From: Rhodospirillales bacterium
GTDB taxonomy: Bacteria; Pseudomonadota; Alphaproteobacteria; Rhodospirillales; JAPHRK01
DNA length: 64,000 nucleotides
Direction: 5' to 3'
Assembly (NCBI GenBank): GCA_026196105.1
Contig: JAPHRK010000007.1
Location: forward strand, 1-64,000
Part shown: piece by piece, positions 46,670 to 56,393 of the stretch
How the letters are laid out: every line of letters begins with the position of its first letter
Position numbering within the stretch: the first letter of the stretch is position 1
Notes under the pieces: generated by a model
What the model saw: the letters and a program-made list of their open reading frames with translations, nothing else
What the model was told of the DNA's origin: nothing
The model's database searches: none
Program-made: the position numbers and the translations under genes

Positions 46670-47111
46670 TTTTTTCCTCCAGTGAATCTCTCAACTCACC
46701 TATGGTTTCCTGAAGCTGCCTTAACTCATCACGATTAGCACGGGTAGCCTTATCTTTCGCGTCTTCGGCCAAAATCTTTTGATGCTCCATTTCAGTTCTC
46801 AAAGAGGCGATAGTTTCTTTAAGCTCCGTTATTTCATTACTAGAAGCAACAATCGCATCTTGGACCTGTTTCTGTGTCTGAAAGTGCGCAGCTTCTAATT
46901 CATCACGCAAGGCTCCAGCAGTCTCTTTGAGCTGGGTAATTTCATTATTAGCCAGCGCTAATGCATCTTGAGTTTTACGTGCAGATGTATTTCGTTCCAC
47001 CTCCAACTCATCACGCAGGGCTACAATCGTATCTTTAAGATGACGGTTTTCCTTTTGCGCTAAATATAGCGGATCATTCCGATCAATTTCATCAACGAAC
47101 TGGGCTGCCAT
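46662..47111 (-). CDS. Coiled-coil protein of four 36-residue repeats
   Basis: The 149-residue protein is almost wholly helical. The phrase L-K-(E/D)-T-x-x-x-L-R-(D/T)-E-(L/M)-E recurs at residues 25, 61 and 97 and, as L-Q-E-T-I-G-E-L-R-D-S-L-E, at 133: four copies with an exact period of 36. The gene overlaps the start of the GAF-cyclase by eight bases, so the two are made together. It may be a scaffold or dimerisation partner of the cyclase. No sequence family is recognised. Confidence 0.75.
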   Translation of the reverse strand: MAAQFVDEIDRNDPLYLAQKENRHLKDTIVALRDELEVERNTSARKTQDALALANNEITQLKETAGALRDELEAAHFQTQKQVQDAIVASSNEITELKETIASLRTEMEHQKILAEDAKDKATRANRDELRQLQETIGELRDSLEEKNG

Positions 47112-47341
47112 TATATTCTAAAGAGGTTATTCCTCTTTTGCCCTTCCAATACCCAAAACACACACAACTTGCTTAGTATACCCTTATACGCAGCAGGAAC
47201 TTTATATTTTCATAATTTTAATTTTTTCAAGCCATTAATGATAATACTTTATTCTTAGATTATTGAGAACTCATTAAATACGATGGCAGGAAAACAATTA
47301 ACTTGTCAATAAACTTAGAGGCTTTCCAGGGTGTAAAGCCC

Positions 47342-49117
47342 TCATACTTTAGCAGCGTCATCAATAGAGAGTTGAGCGGAGGTTGTGCCTTGCCATTCAT
47401 TGGTTCTGAGTTTGCCTGACACATGGAATCGCGCTTCACGATTATTGAGCATTTCCAAGCCATAGGCTGTATCTACCCCACCAAAGGCAATTGCTTTGAG
47501 ACGCCCTCCTTCAGGGCTTGAAAGGGTGCAACTAAGATGGTTTTGGTCTTTGCCCACTGCTTTAGCATAAACAACTTCAGCGTTAGAAATTGCAAATCGT
47601 GGCTCAGGGTTACCTGCACCAAAGGGGCCGACTTGATCGATTTGGTTGATAAGATCAACCGTCGCCCCTTTTGTTGAAACAGCTCCATCAAAACTTAAAG
47701 TTGGTACAATATTATCGGCTTTAATTTGCTTGGTGAATCGCTCCGATAGAAAGGCTTTGAAGGTTTCCAACTGTCTTTTTTCCAAGCTAAAGCCAGCAGC
47801 CATGGCATGCCCCCCACCTTTTTTTAATATTCCCGCTTGATTTGCGGCGAGAACAGCTGTCCCTAAATCAATTCCTTTGATTGATCGCCCTGAACCAGTT
47901 GCCATCCCATCAGATAGGGCAAGGACACAAGCTGGGACTCCATAACGGTCTTTCAACCTGCTTGCAACAATCCCGACCACCCCTGGATGCCACCCTTCTC
48001 CAACAACAAAAATCAAGGACTCTGTTTTTCCACCATCTGCTTCAACCTGTTGAACAGCTTCTTCTTGAACCCTGACTTCAATTTCTCGTCGTTCAAGGTT
48101 ATAGCCATTAAGCTTTTCTGCTGCGACATAAGCCTCTTCATATGAGTCTGTTGATAAAAGCAAGGACCCCAAAGCTGATTCACCAACCCGCCCGCCGGCA
48201 TTAACCCGGGGGCCCATGACATAGCCAAGATGATAAGCAGTTGGCTTATCCGTGACACCAGAAACTTCAGCAAGAGCCGCAAGGCCTGGGTTTTCACGGT
48301 GAGCCATTACCTTCAAACCTTGAACAACCAAGGCTCTGTTAACCCCGACTAAAGGAACCACATCACATACGGTTCCCAATGCTACGATATCCAACCAGCG
48401 ACGCAAATCGGGTTCTTTTCGAGATTGATTAAACCATCCTCTGGCTCTTAAGGCTCGGTTGATGGCAACAGCCAAAAGAAAGGCAACACCAACCGCCGCA
48501 AGTTTTCCGTGGGGGCTGGTTTCATCTAATCGATTGGGGTTGATGATTGCCAAGGCTTTGGGAAGAGCAGGTTCAGCCACATGGTGATCAACGACAATGA
48601 CATCCAAATTAATTTCTGCAGCCACCTCAAAAGCGTCATAACTCGAGGTTCCGCAATCAACTGTAACTACCAGCGAAGCTCCTTGAATTTTTAAGTTTCT
48701 AAGAGCGTCACCATTAGGACCATAGCCTTCTTTCATGCGATCAGGAATATAAGCAATCACCTCAACGCCAATAGCCGTGAGAAGTTTACGAAGCAAAGCT
48801 GATGAGGTTGCCCCATCAACGTCATAATCACCAAAAATAGCAATTTTCTCACCTGTAATCACAGCGTCAACAATGCGCTCAACAGCAACATCCATGTCTA
48901 GCAAATGAGAGGGGTCAGGCAGAAGATCACGCAAAGTTGGCTCTAAGAAATTCTCTGCATCCTCTAAGGTAACATCCCTGGAAGCTAGAATTCGCCCAAC
49001 GATCTCAGGAAGTGACAACCGTTGAGAAAGGGCCAAGGCTGTACGGTCATCCCCATCACGAAGTGTCCACCGTTTCCCGCTTAGCGAACTTTCGACACCG
49101 AGAAACGCTTCTGTCAT
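47342..49117 (-). CDS. recJ: Single-strand-specific exonuclease RecJ
   Basis: The 591-residue DHH-family nuclease degrades single-stranded DNA 5' to 3' in repair. Metal-binding motifs are seen as DYDVDG (97-102), DCGTS and DHHVAE, followed by the DHHA1 domain (GGGHAMAAGFS) and an OB-type end. It starts three bases after the stop of glpX, so glpX-recJ are one unit, an order common in alphaproteobacteria. Confidence 0.95.
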   Translation of the reverse strand: MTEAFLGVESSLSGKRWTLRDGDDRTALALSQRLSLPEIVGRILASRDVTLEDAENFLEPTLRDLLPDPSHLLDMDVAVERIVDAVITGEKIAIFGDYDVDGATSSALLRKLLTAIGVEVIAYIPDRMKEGYGPNGDALRNLKIQGASLVVTVDCGTSSYDAFEVAAEINLDVIVVDHHVAEPALPKALAIINPNRLDETSPHGKLAAVGVAFLLAVAINRALRARGWFNQSRKEPDLRRWLDIVALGTVCDVVPLVGVNRALVVQGLKVMAHRENPGLAALAEVSGVTDKPTAYHLGYVMGPRVNAGGRVGESALGSLLLSTDSYEEAYVAAEKLNGYNLERREIEVRVQEEAVQQVEADGGKTESLIFVVGEGWHPGVVGIVASRLKDRYGVPACVLALSDGMATGSGRSIKGIDLGTAVLAANQAGILKKGGGHAMAAGFSLEKRQLETFKAFLSERFTKQIKADNIVPTLSFDGAVSTKGATVDLINQIDQVGPFGAGNPEPRFAISNAEVVYAKAVGKDQNHLSCTLSSPEGGRLKAIAFGGVDTAYGLEMLNNREARFHVSGKLRTNEWQGTTSAQLSIDDAAKV

Positions 49118-49120
49118 GAT

Positions 49121-50119
49121 TTATCCGGCGACAGGTTGGAGTGGCGCAATCAGAAAATCATGGTGAGCTTCGATATAACGGATGGTGCCCGTCTTGGAGC
49201 GCATCACCAAAGAATGGCTATAAGCACCTCCACTATGGAACCGCGCCCCAGCTAACAAAGAGCCGTCTGTAACACCAGTTGCGGCAAAGGTTACATCCCC
49301 GTGGGCCATATCAAGGAGGTTGTATTTTTTGTCCAGGTCTTCAATACCGAAATTTTGAGCTAGCCTTCTCTCGCCATCATTACGAAAGACAAGGCGCCCT
49401 TGCATCTGCCCCTTGACGCAGCCTAATGCAGCCGCAGCAAGAACCCCTTCACGAGCCCCACCAATCCCCATATAGATATCGACACCGCTTTCATCGCGGC
49501 AGGTAGCAATCGCGCCACTGACATCACCACCATCAATCAATTTAATGCGAGCACCAGCGTCACGGACTTTTGAAATAATGTCTCTATGGCGAGGACGATC
49601 AAGGACACACACAACCAAATCATTGACTTCAACGCCTTTGGCATCTGCTAAAGCAGATAAATTATCACCTGGTTCAGCATCAAGATCGATTAAACCGTCA
49701 GGCATGTGGCTACCAACAGCAATCTTATCCATGTAAAGCGGCGGTGCTTTGAAAAAACCACCTTCTTCGACCATGGCAACAACCGACATAGCTTCATGAG
49801 CTCCGCGGGCTGTCATGGTAGCGCCTTCTAGAGGACATAGGGCAACTTCAACGTTACCTCCTTTGCCAGAACCTACTTTCTCCCCAACAAAAAGGGTTTG
49901 CGCTTCCCCTTCTGCACCTTCGCCAATAACGATTGTCCCGTGGATATCCAGGCTTCCCAAGGCCTCATGCATATCAGCAATCGCCGCACGATCAGCAGAA
50001 ATTTCATCTCCCTTACCCATCCAGCGAGACGCGGCCAAGGCAGCCGCCTCAGTCACTCTAACCGCTTCCATAGCAAGGTTTCTATCAATAACTGGATGAG
50101 CGTTAGCCGCAGCTGACAT
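49121..50119 (-). CDS. glpX: Fructose-1,6-bisphosphatase, class II (GlpX)
   Basis: This 332-residue enzyme hydrolyses fructose-1,6-bisphosphate in gluconeogenesis. The signature GEGAEGEAQTLFVGE and the PLEGATM and GGAREG segments mark the class II, lithium-sensitive type. It lies 29 bases after hom and three before recJ. The neighbours are not sugar genes; the order is inherited in this group rather than a carbon-metabolism operon. Confidence 0.95.
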   Translation of the reverse strand: MSAAANAHPVIDRNLAMEAVRVTEAAALAASRWMGKGDEISADRAAIADMHEALGSLDIHGTIVIGEGAEGEAQTLFVGEKVGSGKGGNVEVALCPLEGATMTARGAHEAMSVVAMVEEGGFFKAPPLYMDKIAVGSHMPDGLIDLDAEPGDNLSALADAKGVEVNDLVVCVLDRPRHRDIISKVRDAGARIKLIDGGDVSGAIATCRDESGVDIYMGIGGAREGVLAAAALGCVKGQMQGRLVFRNDGERRLAQNFGIEDLDKKYNLLDMAHGDVTFAATGVTDGSLLAGARFHSGGAYSHSLVMRSKTGTIRYIEAHHDFLIAPLQPVAG

Positions 50120-50148
50120 GGGAACTCCTATTAAATATAACTTCGCCT

Positions 50149-51441
50149 TTAAAGAGACTCTATGCGGATCATGCGCGGTGGTTCAAGGACAGTTTGCAAC
50201 TGGCCAATAGTTTCCAATGTTTTCAGCATCGCGGCTTCAGTCGTGTCATGAAGTGTTAAGACCACAGGCACAGCCTCTCCGGGGGAGCGGCCTCGTTGGA
50301 TAACAGATTCCATAGAAACGCTATTATCTTGCAAAATCGTAGCAATTTCAGCAAACACGCCTGGCTTATCTACCACCATCAAACGCACATAATAGGCTCC
50401 TCGGTGACCTGCCATAGAAGCTGGAACAGAGTCCATTAGATCTGAGGTCGGAATACCAAAGGCAGGAACCAGATTACCACGCGCAATATCGACAAGATCC
50501 GCCACGACAGCACTCGCTGTTGGGCCTTCACCAGCACCACGGCCTTCATACATAGTCGTATCGACAAAATCGCCATCAACAACAACGGCATTAAAGACAT
50601 CTTCAACGGCAGCAATGGAGGCACTTAGGGGGACCATGCAAGGGTGTACCCGTTGCTCAATGCCGTTTGCAGTTTCTGTTGCAATACCTAGGAGCTTGAT
50701 CCGATATCCAAGCTCCGTCGCAAACTGAATGTCCTGGAAACTAACGTGACGAATGCCTTCAACATTTACCGAGTCAAAATCAACTTTCCGCCCAAAGGCA
50801 ACACTGGCAAGGATGGCTAACTTATGGGCAGCATCAACCCCATCCACATCGAAGCTTGGGTCAGCTTCCGCATAACCCAGTTCCTGGGCTTCTTTAAGCA
50901 CATCTTCAAATTCCCGCCCGGTTTCACGCATAGCGGTAAGAATGTAGTTACAGGTGCCGTTAAGAATACCGTAGACCCGCTTTATACCATTTGCTGCCAA
51001 GCCTTCACGCATGGCCTTAATGATAGGAATACCGCCAGCGACCGCCGCTTCATAACTTAGAGCGACATTCTTTGTTTCGGCTGCTGCCCCAAGAGCAGAG
51101 CCATGGTGGGCAATGAGGGCTTTGTTTGCTGTAACAACATGCTTGCCATTGGCTATGGCTTTTTCACAAAGCGCTTTCGCAATACCGTCTGATCCGCCGA
51201 TGAGTTCTAAAACCACATCCACATCTTTAGCCACCACCATTTCGGTAGCGTCGTCATACCATGCAAAGTCATCAAGGCTAACGCCCCGGTCCTGGTTGCG
51301 ATTACGTGCAGAAACAGCCACTACCTGGATGGATCGACCACAACGTTTACTCAATACATCAGCATTATCATTAAGTATCTTAATAACACCTGCGCCTACA
51401 GTGCCTAATCCGGCAATAGCGACCTTTAAAGGTTCTGACAT
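50149..51441 (-). CDS. hom: Homoserine dehydrogenase
   Basis: This 430-residue enzyme reduces aspartate semialdehyde to homoserine on the way to methionine and threonine. An NAD(P) Rossmann motif GLGTVGAG is at 11-18, and the homoserine signature AYEAAVAGGIPIIK-like segment is in the middle (YEAAVAGGIPIIKAM). A C-terminal ACT domain (YYVRLMVVDKPGVFAEI) provides feedback control. It follows the aminotransferase by 11 bases. Confidence 0.96.
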   Translation of the reverse strand: MSEPLKVAIAGLGTVGAGVIKILNDNADVLSKRCGRSIQVVAVSARNRNQDRGVSLDDFAWYDDATEMVVAKDVDVVLELIGGSDGIAKALCEKAIANGKHVVTANKALIAHHGSALGAAAETKNVALSYEAAVAGGIPIIKAMREGLAANGIKRVYGILNGTCNYILTAMRETGREFEDVLKEAQELGYAEADPSFDVDGVDAAHKLAILASVAFGRKVDFDSVNVEGIRHVSFQDIQFATELGYRIKLLGIATETANGIEQRVHPCMVPLSASIAAVEDVFNAVVVDGDFVDTTMYEGRGAGEGPTASAVVADLVDIARGNLVPAFGIPTSDLMDSVPASMAGHRGAYYVRLMVVDKPGVFAEIATILQDNSVSMESVIQRGRSPGEAVPVVLTLHDTTEAAMLKTLETIGQLQTVLEPPRMIRIESL

Positions 51442-51452
51442 GACCCTAATTC

Positions 51453-52643
51453 CTAACTGCCGTTATGATGGCGACTCATGAACGCCTTAATATTTCTCAG
51501 AGCTTGCCGAGTACGATGGTTGTTTTCGACCATACCAAAGCGAACATGTCCATCGCCATGTTCCCCAAAGCCAACTCCAGGAGAAACAGCAACTTGAGCC
51601 TCCTCAAGTAAGAGCTTAGAAAATTCCATAGACCCCATGCTTTCAAAGCCTTTAGGCAGAGGTGCCCATGCAAACATTGTCGCAGGAGGACTGGGAATGT
51701 CCCAACCAGCCGCTGACAAGCCATTAACCAAAATATCACGGCGCTCTCTATAGAGGTCTCTAAATTCCTGGATACAATCTTGGGGTCCATTCAGTGCCGT
51801 CGTAGCAGCAACTTGAATAGGAGTGAAAGCACCGTAATCAAGGTATGATTTAATCCGGGTTAATGCAGCAACAAGCTCTTTATTCCCAGAGGCAAAACCA
51901 ATACGCCACCCTGGCATAGAGTAGGTTTTGCTCAATGAGTAGAACTCTACAGAAATATCTTTGGCACCCTTAACCTGCAAAATTGAAGGCGGAGGTGTTT
52001 CAGTGAAATAAATTTCTGCATAGGCCACATCGGACAAAATGTAGATATTGTGGAACTTACAAAAATCCACAACCTGCTCATAGAAATCCAAATCCACACA
52101 TTCAGCAGTTGGATTGTTTGGATAGTTGAGTACAACCGCTGTAGGTTTTGGTACAGAATGCATCACCGCATGACGAAGAGATTCAAAGAAAGTCTCATCA
52201 GGCTTGATGGGAATGTTACGAACTGCAGCCCCCGCAATAATGAAGCCAAACTGATGGATCGGATAGCTTGGGTTTGGCACCAAAATAACGTCACCAGGGC
52301 TAGTGATCGCCATCGCCAAGTTTGCCAAACCTTCCTTAGAACCCAGAGTAACAATAGTCTCCGTCTCAGGGTCGATATCCACATTGAAGCGGCGTCCATA
52401 ATAGGCGGAAACAGCTTTGCGCAAGCCAGGAATCCCTTTAGAGGCTGAATAACGGTGGGTTTTTGGATTCTGAATGGTTTCTGTCAGCTTATCGACAATA
52501 TGTTTAGGCGTTCCTGAATCAGGGTTTCCCATACCGAAGTCGATAATGTCCTCGCCCGCCGCTCGCGCTTTCGCTTTCATCGCATTTACTTCAGCAAAAA
52601 CGTAAGGTGGTAAACGTCGAGTTCGGTAGAATTCCTTATCCAT
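51453..52643 (-). CDS. Class I aminotransferase (alanine / LL-DAP type)
   Basis: This 396-residue PLP enzyme has the lysine K239 in SLSKTYSMPGWRIGF, the NYPNNPTA motif, and a close fit to the group annotated as LL-diaminopimelate or alanine aminotransferase. It is placed before homoserine dehydrogenase in a way common in alphaproteobacteria; it probably makes alanine or acts in lysine/methionine metabolism. The exact substrate cannot be decided from sequence. Confidence 0.88.
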   Translation of the reverse strand: MDKEFYRTRRLPPYVFAEVNAMKAKARAAGEDIIDFGMGNPDSGTPKHIVDKLTETIQNPKTHRYSASKGIPGLRKAVSAYYGRRFNVDIDPETETIVTLGSKEGLANLAMAITSPGDVILVPNPSYPIHQFGFIIAGAAVRNIPIKPDETFFESLRHAVMHSVPKPTAVVLNYPNNPTAECVDLDFYEQVVDFCKFHNIYILSDVAYAEIYFTETPPPSILQVKGAKDISVEFYSLSKTYSMPGWRIGFASGNKELVAALTRIKSYLDYGAFTPIQVAATTALNGPQDCIQEFRDLYRERRDILVNGLSAAGWDIPSPPATMFAWAPLPKGFESMGSMEFSKLLLEEAQVAVSPGVGFGEHGDGHVRFGMVENNHRTRQALRNIKAFMSRHHNGS

Positions 52644-52663
52644 AGCACTTAACCCAAAAAAAA

Positions 52664-52705
52664 ACTCTTGTCTTCACCGGAACCATTTTCCGGCTAGACA
52701 AGAGT
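52664..52705 (-). terminator. Rho-independent terminator after the OmpA-like gene
   Basis: ACTCTTGTCT (52664-52673) and AGACAAGAGT (52696-52705) pair perfectly, with an inner CCGGAA/TTCCGG stem. On the minus strand it is followed by a run of T, so it ends the OmpA-like transcript and insulates the aminotransferase gene. Confidence 0.92.
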
Positions 52706-52727
52706 ATTATCAAAAAAGCCAGAAAAA

Positions 52728-53876
52728 TTAAAAGTCGATATAAACCTCTGCGCGGCGATTGCCCGCTTCACCAGATGGCATGACTTCGTAATATACGGGG
52801 TCTGTATCTGATACTGCGCCTACATACAAGGTTGTGGGCGCTACGCCAAGGCGCATCAACATTTTTGCGACCTTATCCGCTCGTTGTGTAGACGTTGTCA
52901 GATTAACCGTATCATGACGAACTTTGTCCATGTTACGGGTACGGCTACTCGCATGGCCAACAACGCGAATTGTTCCACCGCGTTTTTTCTGCAATGAAGC
53001 AACTTTCCGAAGGATCGATTGATCATTCCCTGACAAATTAGCTGACCCGACACCAAACTGAATGGTCGCAATTTTATATGATTGAGAGGCCCCATTCACA
53101 TTAAATGCAGAAAGGGGATTAGCGCCATCTTGAGTGATGGCGGTTGGAATAATATTAGCAGAAAGCGTTCCTGTCGGAGCTTGATCTAAGAATCGAGCGT
53201 TAAAAGCACCACCAGAGTGGACCCCAGAGCTAGAAATAATTACGGTCTCCATGCTCCCGCCTTTATAAGGCATGGAAGCGGTAGCCACTTGTTGTGGCAT
53301 CTGACCTACAGGAGCCGAAGGCATAGGTGCCCTGTTGCTCGTTGCGTAAGGGAGTTTTTGCGCCAAGGCATTGCGGTAAACTTCTTGTAAGCTTTGCGGC
53401 TGACTAACAGGGGCGGCTTGAGCTTGTTGAGGGGCCATTGGAGCGGCTGCACTTGTAGGAGCAGCATTCTGAACAGGTTGAACTTTTGCTGCCACTTGAG
53501 GCGTTTCAGGCTTTAACGGAGACATAGCCTCACCTTGACGGGTTAAGTCTTCGTCAGAATAACGACCTTGATCCCGATCAGCAACCAAACCTTCTTGAAT
53601 TCGTTCTTGCTCTTTTACTGTCGTTTGCTCCGATGAACCTGAGCCACTCTCAGCGCCAGATTTTGCCTCAGCTTGTTGAGCCTGCACTGGAGCTTCGTCA
53701 TCATCACTGGAGATGGCATCCATTGTATCGCGATACCATTCAGCAGGATTAAGAGCATCCGGCACAGAGGAACAGCCGACAATTATCAGCGGAGCAGCAA
53801 GAGCTAGGGCAAGGCGTAAAGACCTTTTCGTGCCAATTAGCTTTTTGTCATCCATATCTAAAACGATTCGTGCCAT
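52728..53876 (-). CDS. OmpA-family lipoprotein
   Basis: This 382-residue protein has a lipoprotein signal ending in the lipobox IVGC (C35), so it is anchored in a membrane. A long Ala/Gln/Pro-rich linker follows. The C-terminal OmpA-like peptidoglycan-binding domain contains VVGHASSRTRNMDKVR and ends EAGNRRAEVYIDF. It probably tethers the envelope to the cell wall. ATGs at residues 1 and 8 both fit. It stands alone, with its own terminator. Confidence 0.9.
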   Translation of the reverse strand: MARIVLDMDDKKLIGTKRSLRLALALAAPLIIVGCSSVPDALNPAEWYRDTMDAISSDDDEAPVQAQQAEAKSGAESGSGSSEQTTVKEQERIQEGLVADRDQGRYSDEDLTRQGEAMSPLKPETPQVAAKVQPVQNAAPTSAAAPMAPQQAQAAPVSQPQSLQEVYRNALAQKLPYATSNRAPMPSAPVGQMPQQVATASMPYKGGSMETVIISSSGVHSGGAFNARFLDQAPTGTLSANIIPTAITQDGANPLSAFNVNGASQSYKIATIQFGVGSANLSGNDQSILRKVASLQKKRGGTIRVVGHASSRTRNMDKVRHDTVNLTTSTQRADKVAKMLMRLGVAPTTLYVGAVSDTDPVYYEVMPSGEAGNRRAEVYIDF

Positions 53877-54089
53877 TCCTTTAATCCCCTTGAGAATAGG
53901 TTTTCACCCCATCATTTACGCGAACCTTAGCTTAAGTGAAAGTGAAAATCTGCTTTCTTTACCCAATAAACTGTCGCACTGCTTGTTTAAAATTGCCCAG
54001 AATTGGTTAACACTATACAAATAGAAGGCTCCAATCACATTAAAAAACCGATTTTTTCGTGTTTATCTTAATATAGAAGGCAATAAGTT

Positions 54090-55880
54090 ATGGGTAACCA
54101 ACCGGGAAAAGACAATCTGACCCAACATCCTGAAGAACTGGCCGAAGCCCTTTCGGATATTTCACAGCGTAGTCAGAAGCTAATTACGGACTTCATCGCC
54201 AAGCAAACTGCCAGCAGTGAACTCCCCTCCCTTGATCCTCTTAATCTCGGTGAGGCCTTTTTTCAGCTCTCCCTAAAAATGTTCAACAACCCGGTTAAAA
54301 TGTTCAATGCCCAACTTTCTCTCTGGGAAGATTACTCCAACCTATGGCAAACGTCGACCCAACGTTGGCTTGGGCAAAGCAAGGTTGATCCAATAATTGA
54401 GCCTGAAAAAGGTGATCGACGTTTTCAAGACGAATCTTGGCAAAATGTTCAGGTTTTCGATTTTATCAAACAATCTTACCTGATCACTTCTCAATGGATG
54501 CAAAATCTGGTTCATGATGTTGAGGGCCTAGACGAAAAAACTGCTCGGAAAGTTGAGTTTTATACCAAACAATATATTGATGCGATCTCACCTAGCAATT
54601 TCGTTATGACCAACCCGGAAGTCTTGCGCACCACCATCGAGTCCCGTGGTGAGAATCTTATTCATGGTCTTCAGCACTTGTTGGAGGATATGGAAAAAGG
54701 CAAAGGCATTCGCATGACAGACTTCGATGCCTTTACGGTTGGTGAAAACATCGCCTCTAGCCCCGGCAAAGTAGTTTTCCGTAATGACCTGATGGAATTA
54801 ATTCAGTATTCCCCCACCACAGAAAAGGTCTCAAAAACCCCTTTGCTGATCATCCCACCTTGGATCAATAAGTTTTATATTCTTGACCTTCGCCCCTCTA
54901 ACTCCTTCATCAAATGGTCTTGCGACCAGGGTCATACGGTTTTCATCATCTCTTGGGTGAACCCTGATGAGAAACTGATGAACAAAGGCTTTGAAGATTA
55001 TATGCTCGAAGGGCCGCTAGCGGCCTTTGATGCTATTGAGAAAGCGACGGGCGAAAACAAAATCAACGCTATCGGCTATTGTATCGGTGGCACTTTGTTA
55101 AACTCGACCTTAGCTTATATGGCCGCCAAGAAAGATAACCGGGTCAAAAGCGCCACCTTCTTCACCACCTTGACTGATTTCACTGACGCCGGTGACTTGT
55201 CGATCTTCATTGATGACAAACAAATTGATAGCCTTGACGCGAGGATGGAAAAAACCGGACTGCTCAACGGCAGCGACATGGCGACAACCTTTAACATGCT
55301 GCGCTCCAATGACTTGATCTGGTCTTTCGTGGTCAACAACTACTTGCTCGGCAAAGAACCTTTCCCCTTCGATTTGCTTTACTGGAATTCAGACTCCACC
55401 CGCATGCCCAAAACCATGCACAGCTTCTATCTCCACAAAATGTATATGGAAAACAAATTGGTCGAGCCCGGTGGCATTGAGCTCAATGGTGTTCCTATCG
55501 ACCTTCGCAAGATCAAAACCCCGATCTATATGGTGTCTCCTAAGGAAGATCACATCGCGCCTTGGAAAGCTACCTACGCCGCCACCCAACTCTACAGCGG
55601 CCCCGTCCACTTTGTCCAATCAGGCTCCGGTCACATCGCTGGCATCGTCAACCCCCCAAGCATCAATAAATACGGCTACTGGACCAACGACGAAATCGCC
55701 CCAACCCCCGAAGAATGGGAATCCAAAGCAGAACACCACGAAGGTTCCTGGTGGCCTGAATGGCAAAGCTGGATCAAAAAATACGCTGGCGCGAAGACGA
55801 CAAAAGCGCGGATCCCTGGCGAAGGTGGCTTAAAGGCTATTGAAGATGCGCCGGGGAGTTATATCAAGATTAAGAGTTAA
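54090..55880 (+). CDS. phaC: Class I poly(3-hydroxyalkanoate) synthase
   Basis: The 596-residue polymerase joins 3-hydroxyacyl-CoA into storage polyester. The lipase-like box GYCIGG contains C331; the acid is in SPKEDHIAPW and the histidine in SGSGHIAGIV. The length and single-subunit layout are class I. No phaA, phaB or phasin gene is near, so it is an isolated gene. It is followed by a convergent unrelated gene. Confidence 0.96.
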   Translation: MGNQPGKDNLTQHPEELAEALSDISQRSQKLITDFIAKQTASSELPSLDPLNLGEAFFQLSLKMFNNPVKMFNAQLSLWEDYSNLWQTSTQRWLGQSKVDPIIEPEKGDRRFQDESWQNVQVFDFIKQSYLITSQWMQNLVHDVEGLDEKTARKVEFYTKQYIDAISPSNFVMTNPEVLRTTIESRGENLIHGLQHLLEDMEKGKGIRMTDFDAFTVGENIASSPGKVVFRNDLMELIQYSPTTEKVSKTPLLIIPPWINKFYILDLRPSNSFIKWSCDQGHTVFIISWVNPDEKLMNKGFEDYMLEGPLAAFDAIEKATGENKINAIGYCIGGTLLNSTLAYMAAKKDNRVKSATFFTTLTDFTDAGDLSIFIDDKQIDSLDARMEKTGLLNGSDMATTFNMLRSNDLIWSFVVNNYLLGKEPFPFDLLYWNSDSTRMPKTMHSFYLHKMYMENKLVEPGGIELNGVPIDLRKIKTPIYMVSPKEDHIAPWKATYAATQLYSGPVHFVQSGSGHIAGIVNPPSINKYGYWTNDEIAPTPEEWESKAEHHEGSWWPEWQSWIKKYAGAKTTKARIPGEGGLKAIEDAPGSYIKIKS

Positions 55881-55914
55881 GGAGGACTTCACCTCCTAAC
55901 TTTACAATCTAATC

Positions 55915-56385
55915 TTACGGAAAATCTTTTATGAGTTCATTTGCGATCGCAATAATGTCTTCATAATCTTTTTTTCTTCCTTGGCAAAGCTTCCACTGAG
56001 CAACCTCTTTTAAGCCTGCTACAGGTATATCAGATGATTCTTTTGTTGGTTTGGAGCCTTTAACATCTTCAAAATTGATTCCGGGAAAGGTTTTAAGCAC
56101 CTCCGCATTACAATTTTCTATCTTTAACACAGGCACTTTCTCTCCATCACCACCACATTTCTCACTGAATTTTAGATTATTTTCGCCTTTCAATCGGCCA
56201 AAGGTTTCATCTGATACAAACACATCGAGATCATCAATAGATCGCCCAATGTCGATATTTCTCAAAGCAAGGGCTGATGATCCAAAAATGATGATATTTT
56301 TCTTTTCGTTCGGAGGAAATTTTTTGAGAAATATTTCAATGATCCCCTGTACTTTTTCCATATTTTCTTCAACGAGATTAGGCAT
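55915..56385 (-). CDS. Nucleotidyltransferase-like protein
   Basis: This 156-residue protein starts at the ATG at 56385, preceded by GAGGG; a GTG seven codons upstream is less likely. The segment IIFGSSALALRNIDIGRSIDDLDVFV has the G-S...D-x-D pattern of the nucleotidyltransferase fold used by many toxin-antitoxin and resistance proteins. The C-terminal half (KEVAQWKLCQGRKKDYEDI) resembles that of DUF1814-type or AbiEii-like transferases. No partner antitoxin is visible. It could be a remnant of a mobile or defence gene. Confidence in the fold is moderate and in function low. Confidence 0.55.
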   Translation of the reverse strand: MPNLVEENMEKVQGIIEIFLKKFPPNEKKNIIIFGSSALALRNIDIGRSIDDLDVFVSDETFGRLKGENNLKFSEKCGGDGEKVPVLKIENCNAEVLKTFPGINFEDVKGSKPTKESSDIPVAGLKEVAQWKLCQGRKKDYEDIIAIANELIKDFP

Positions 56386-56393
56386 TTTTCCCT

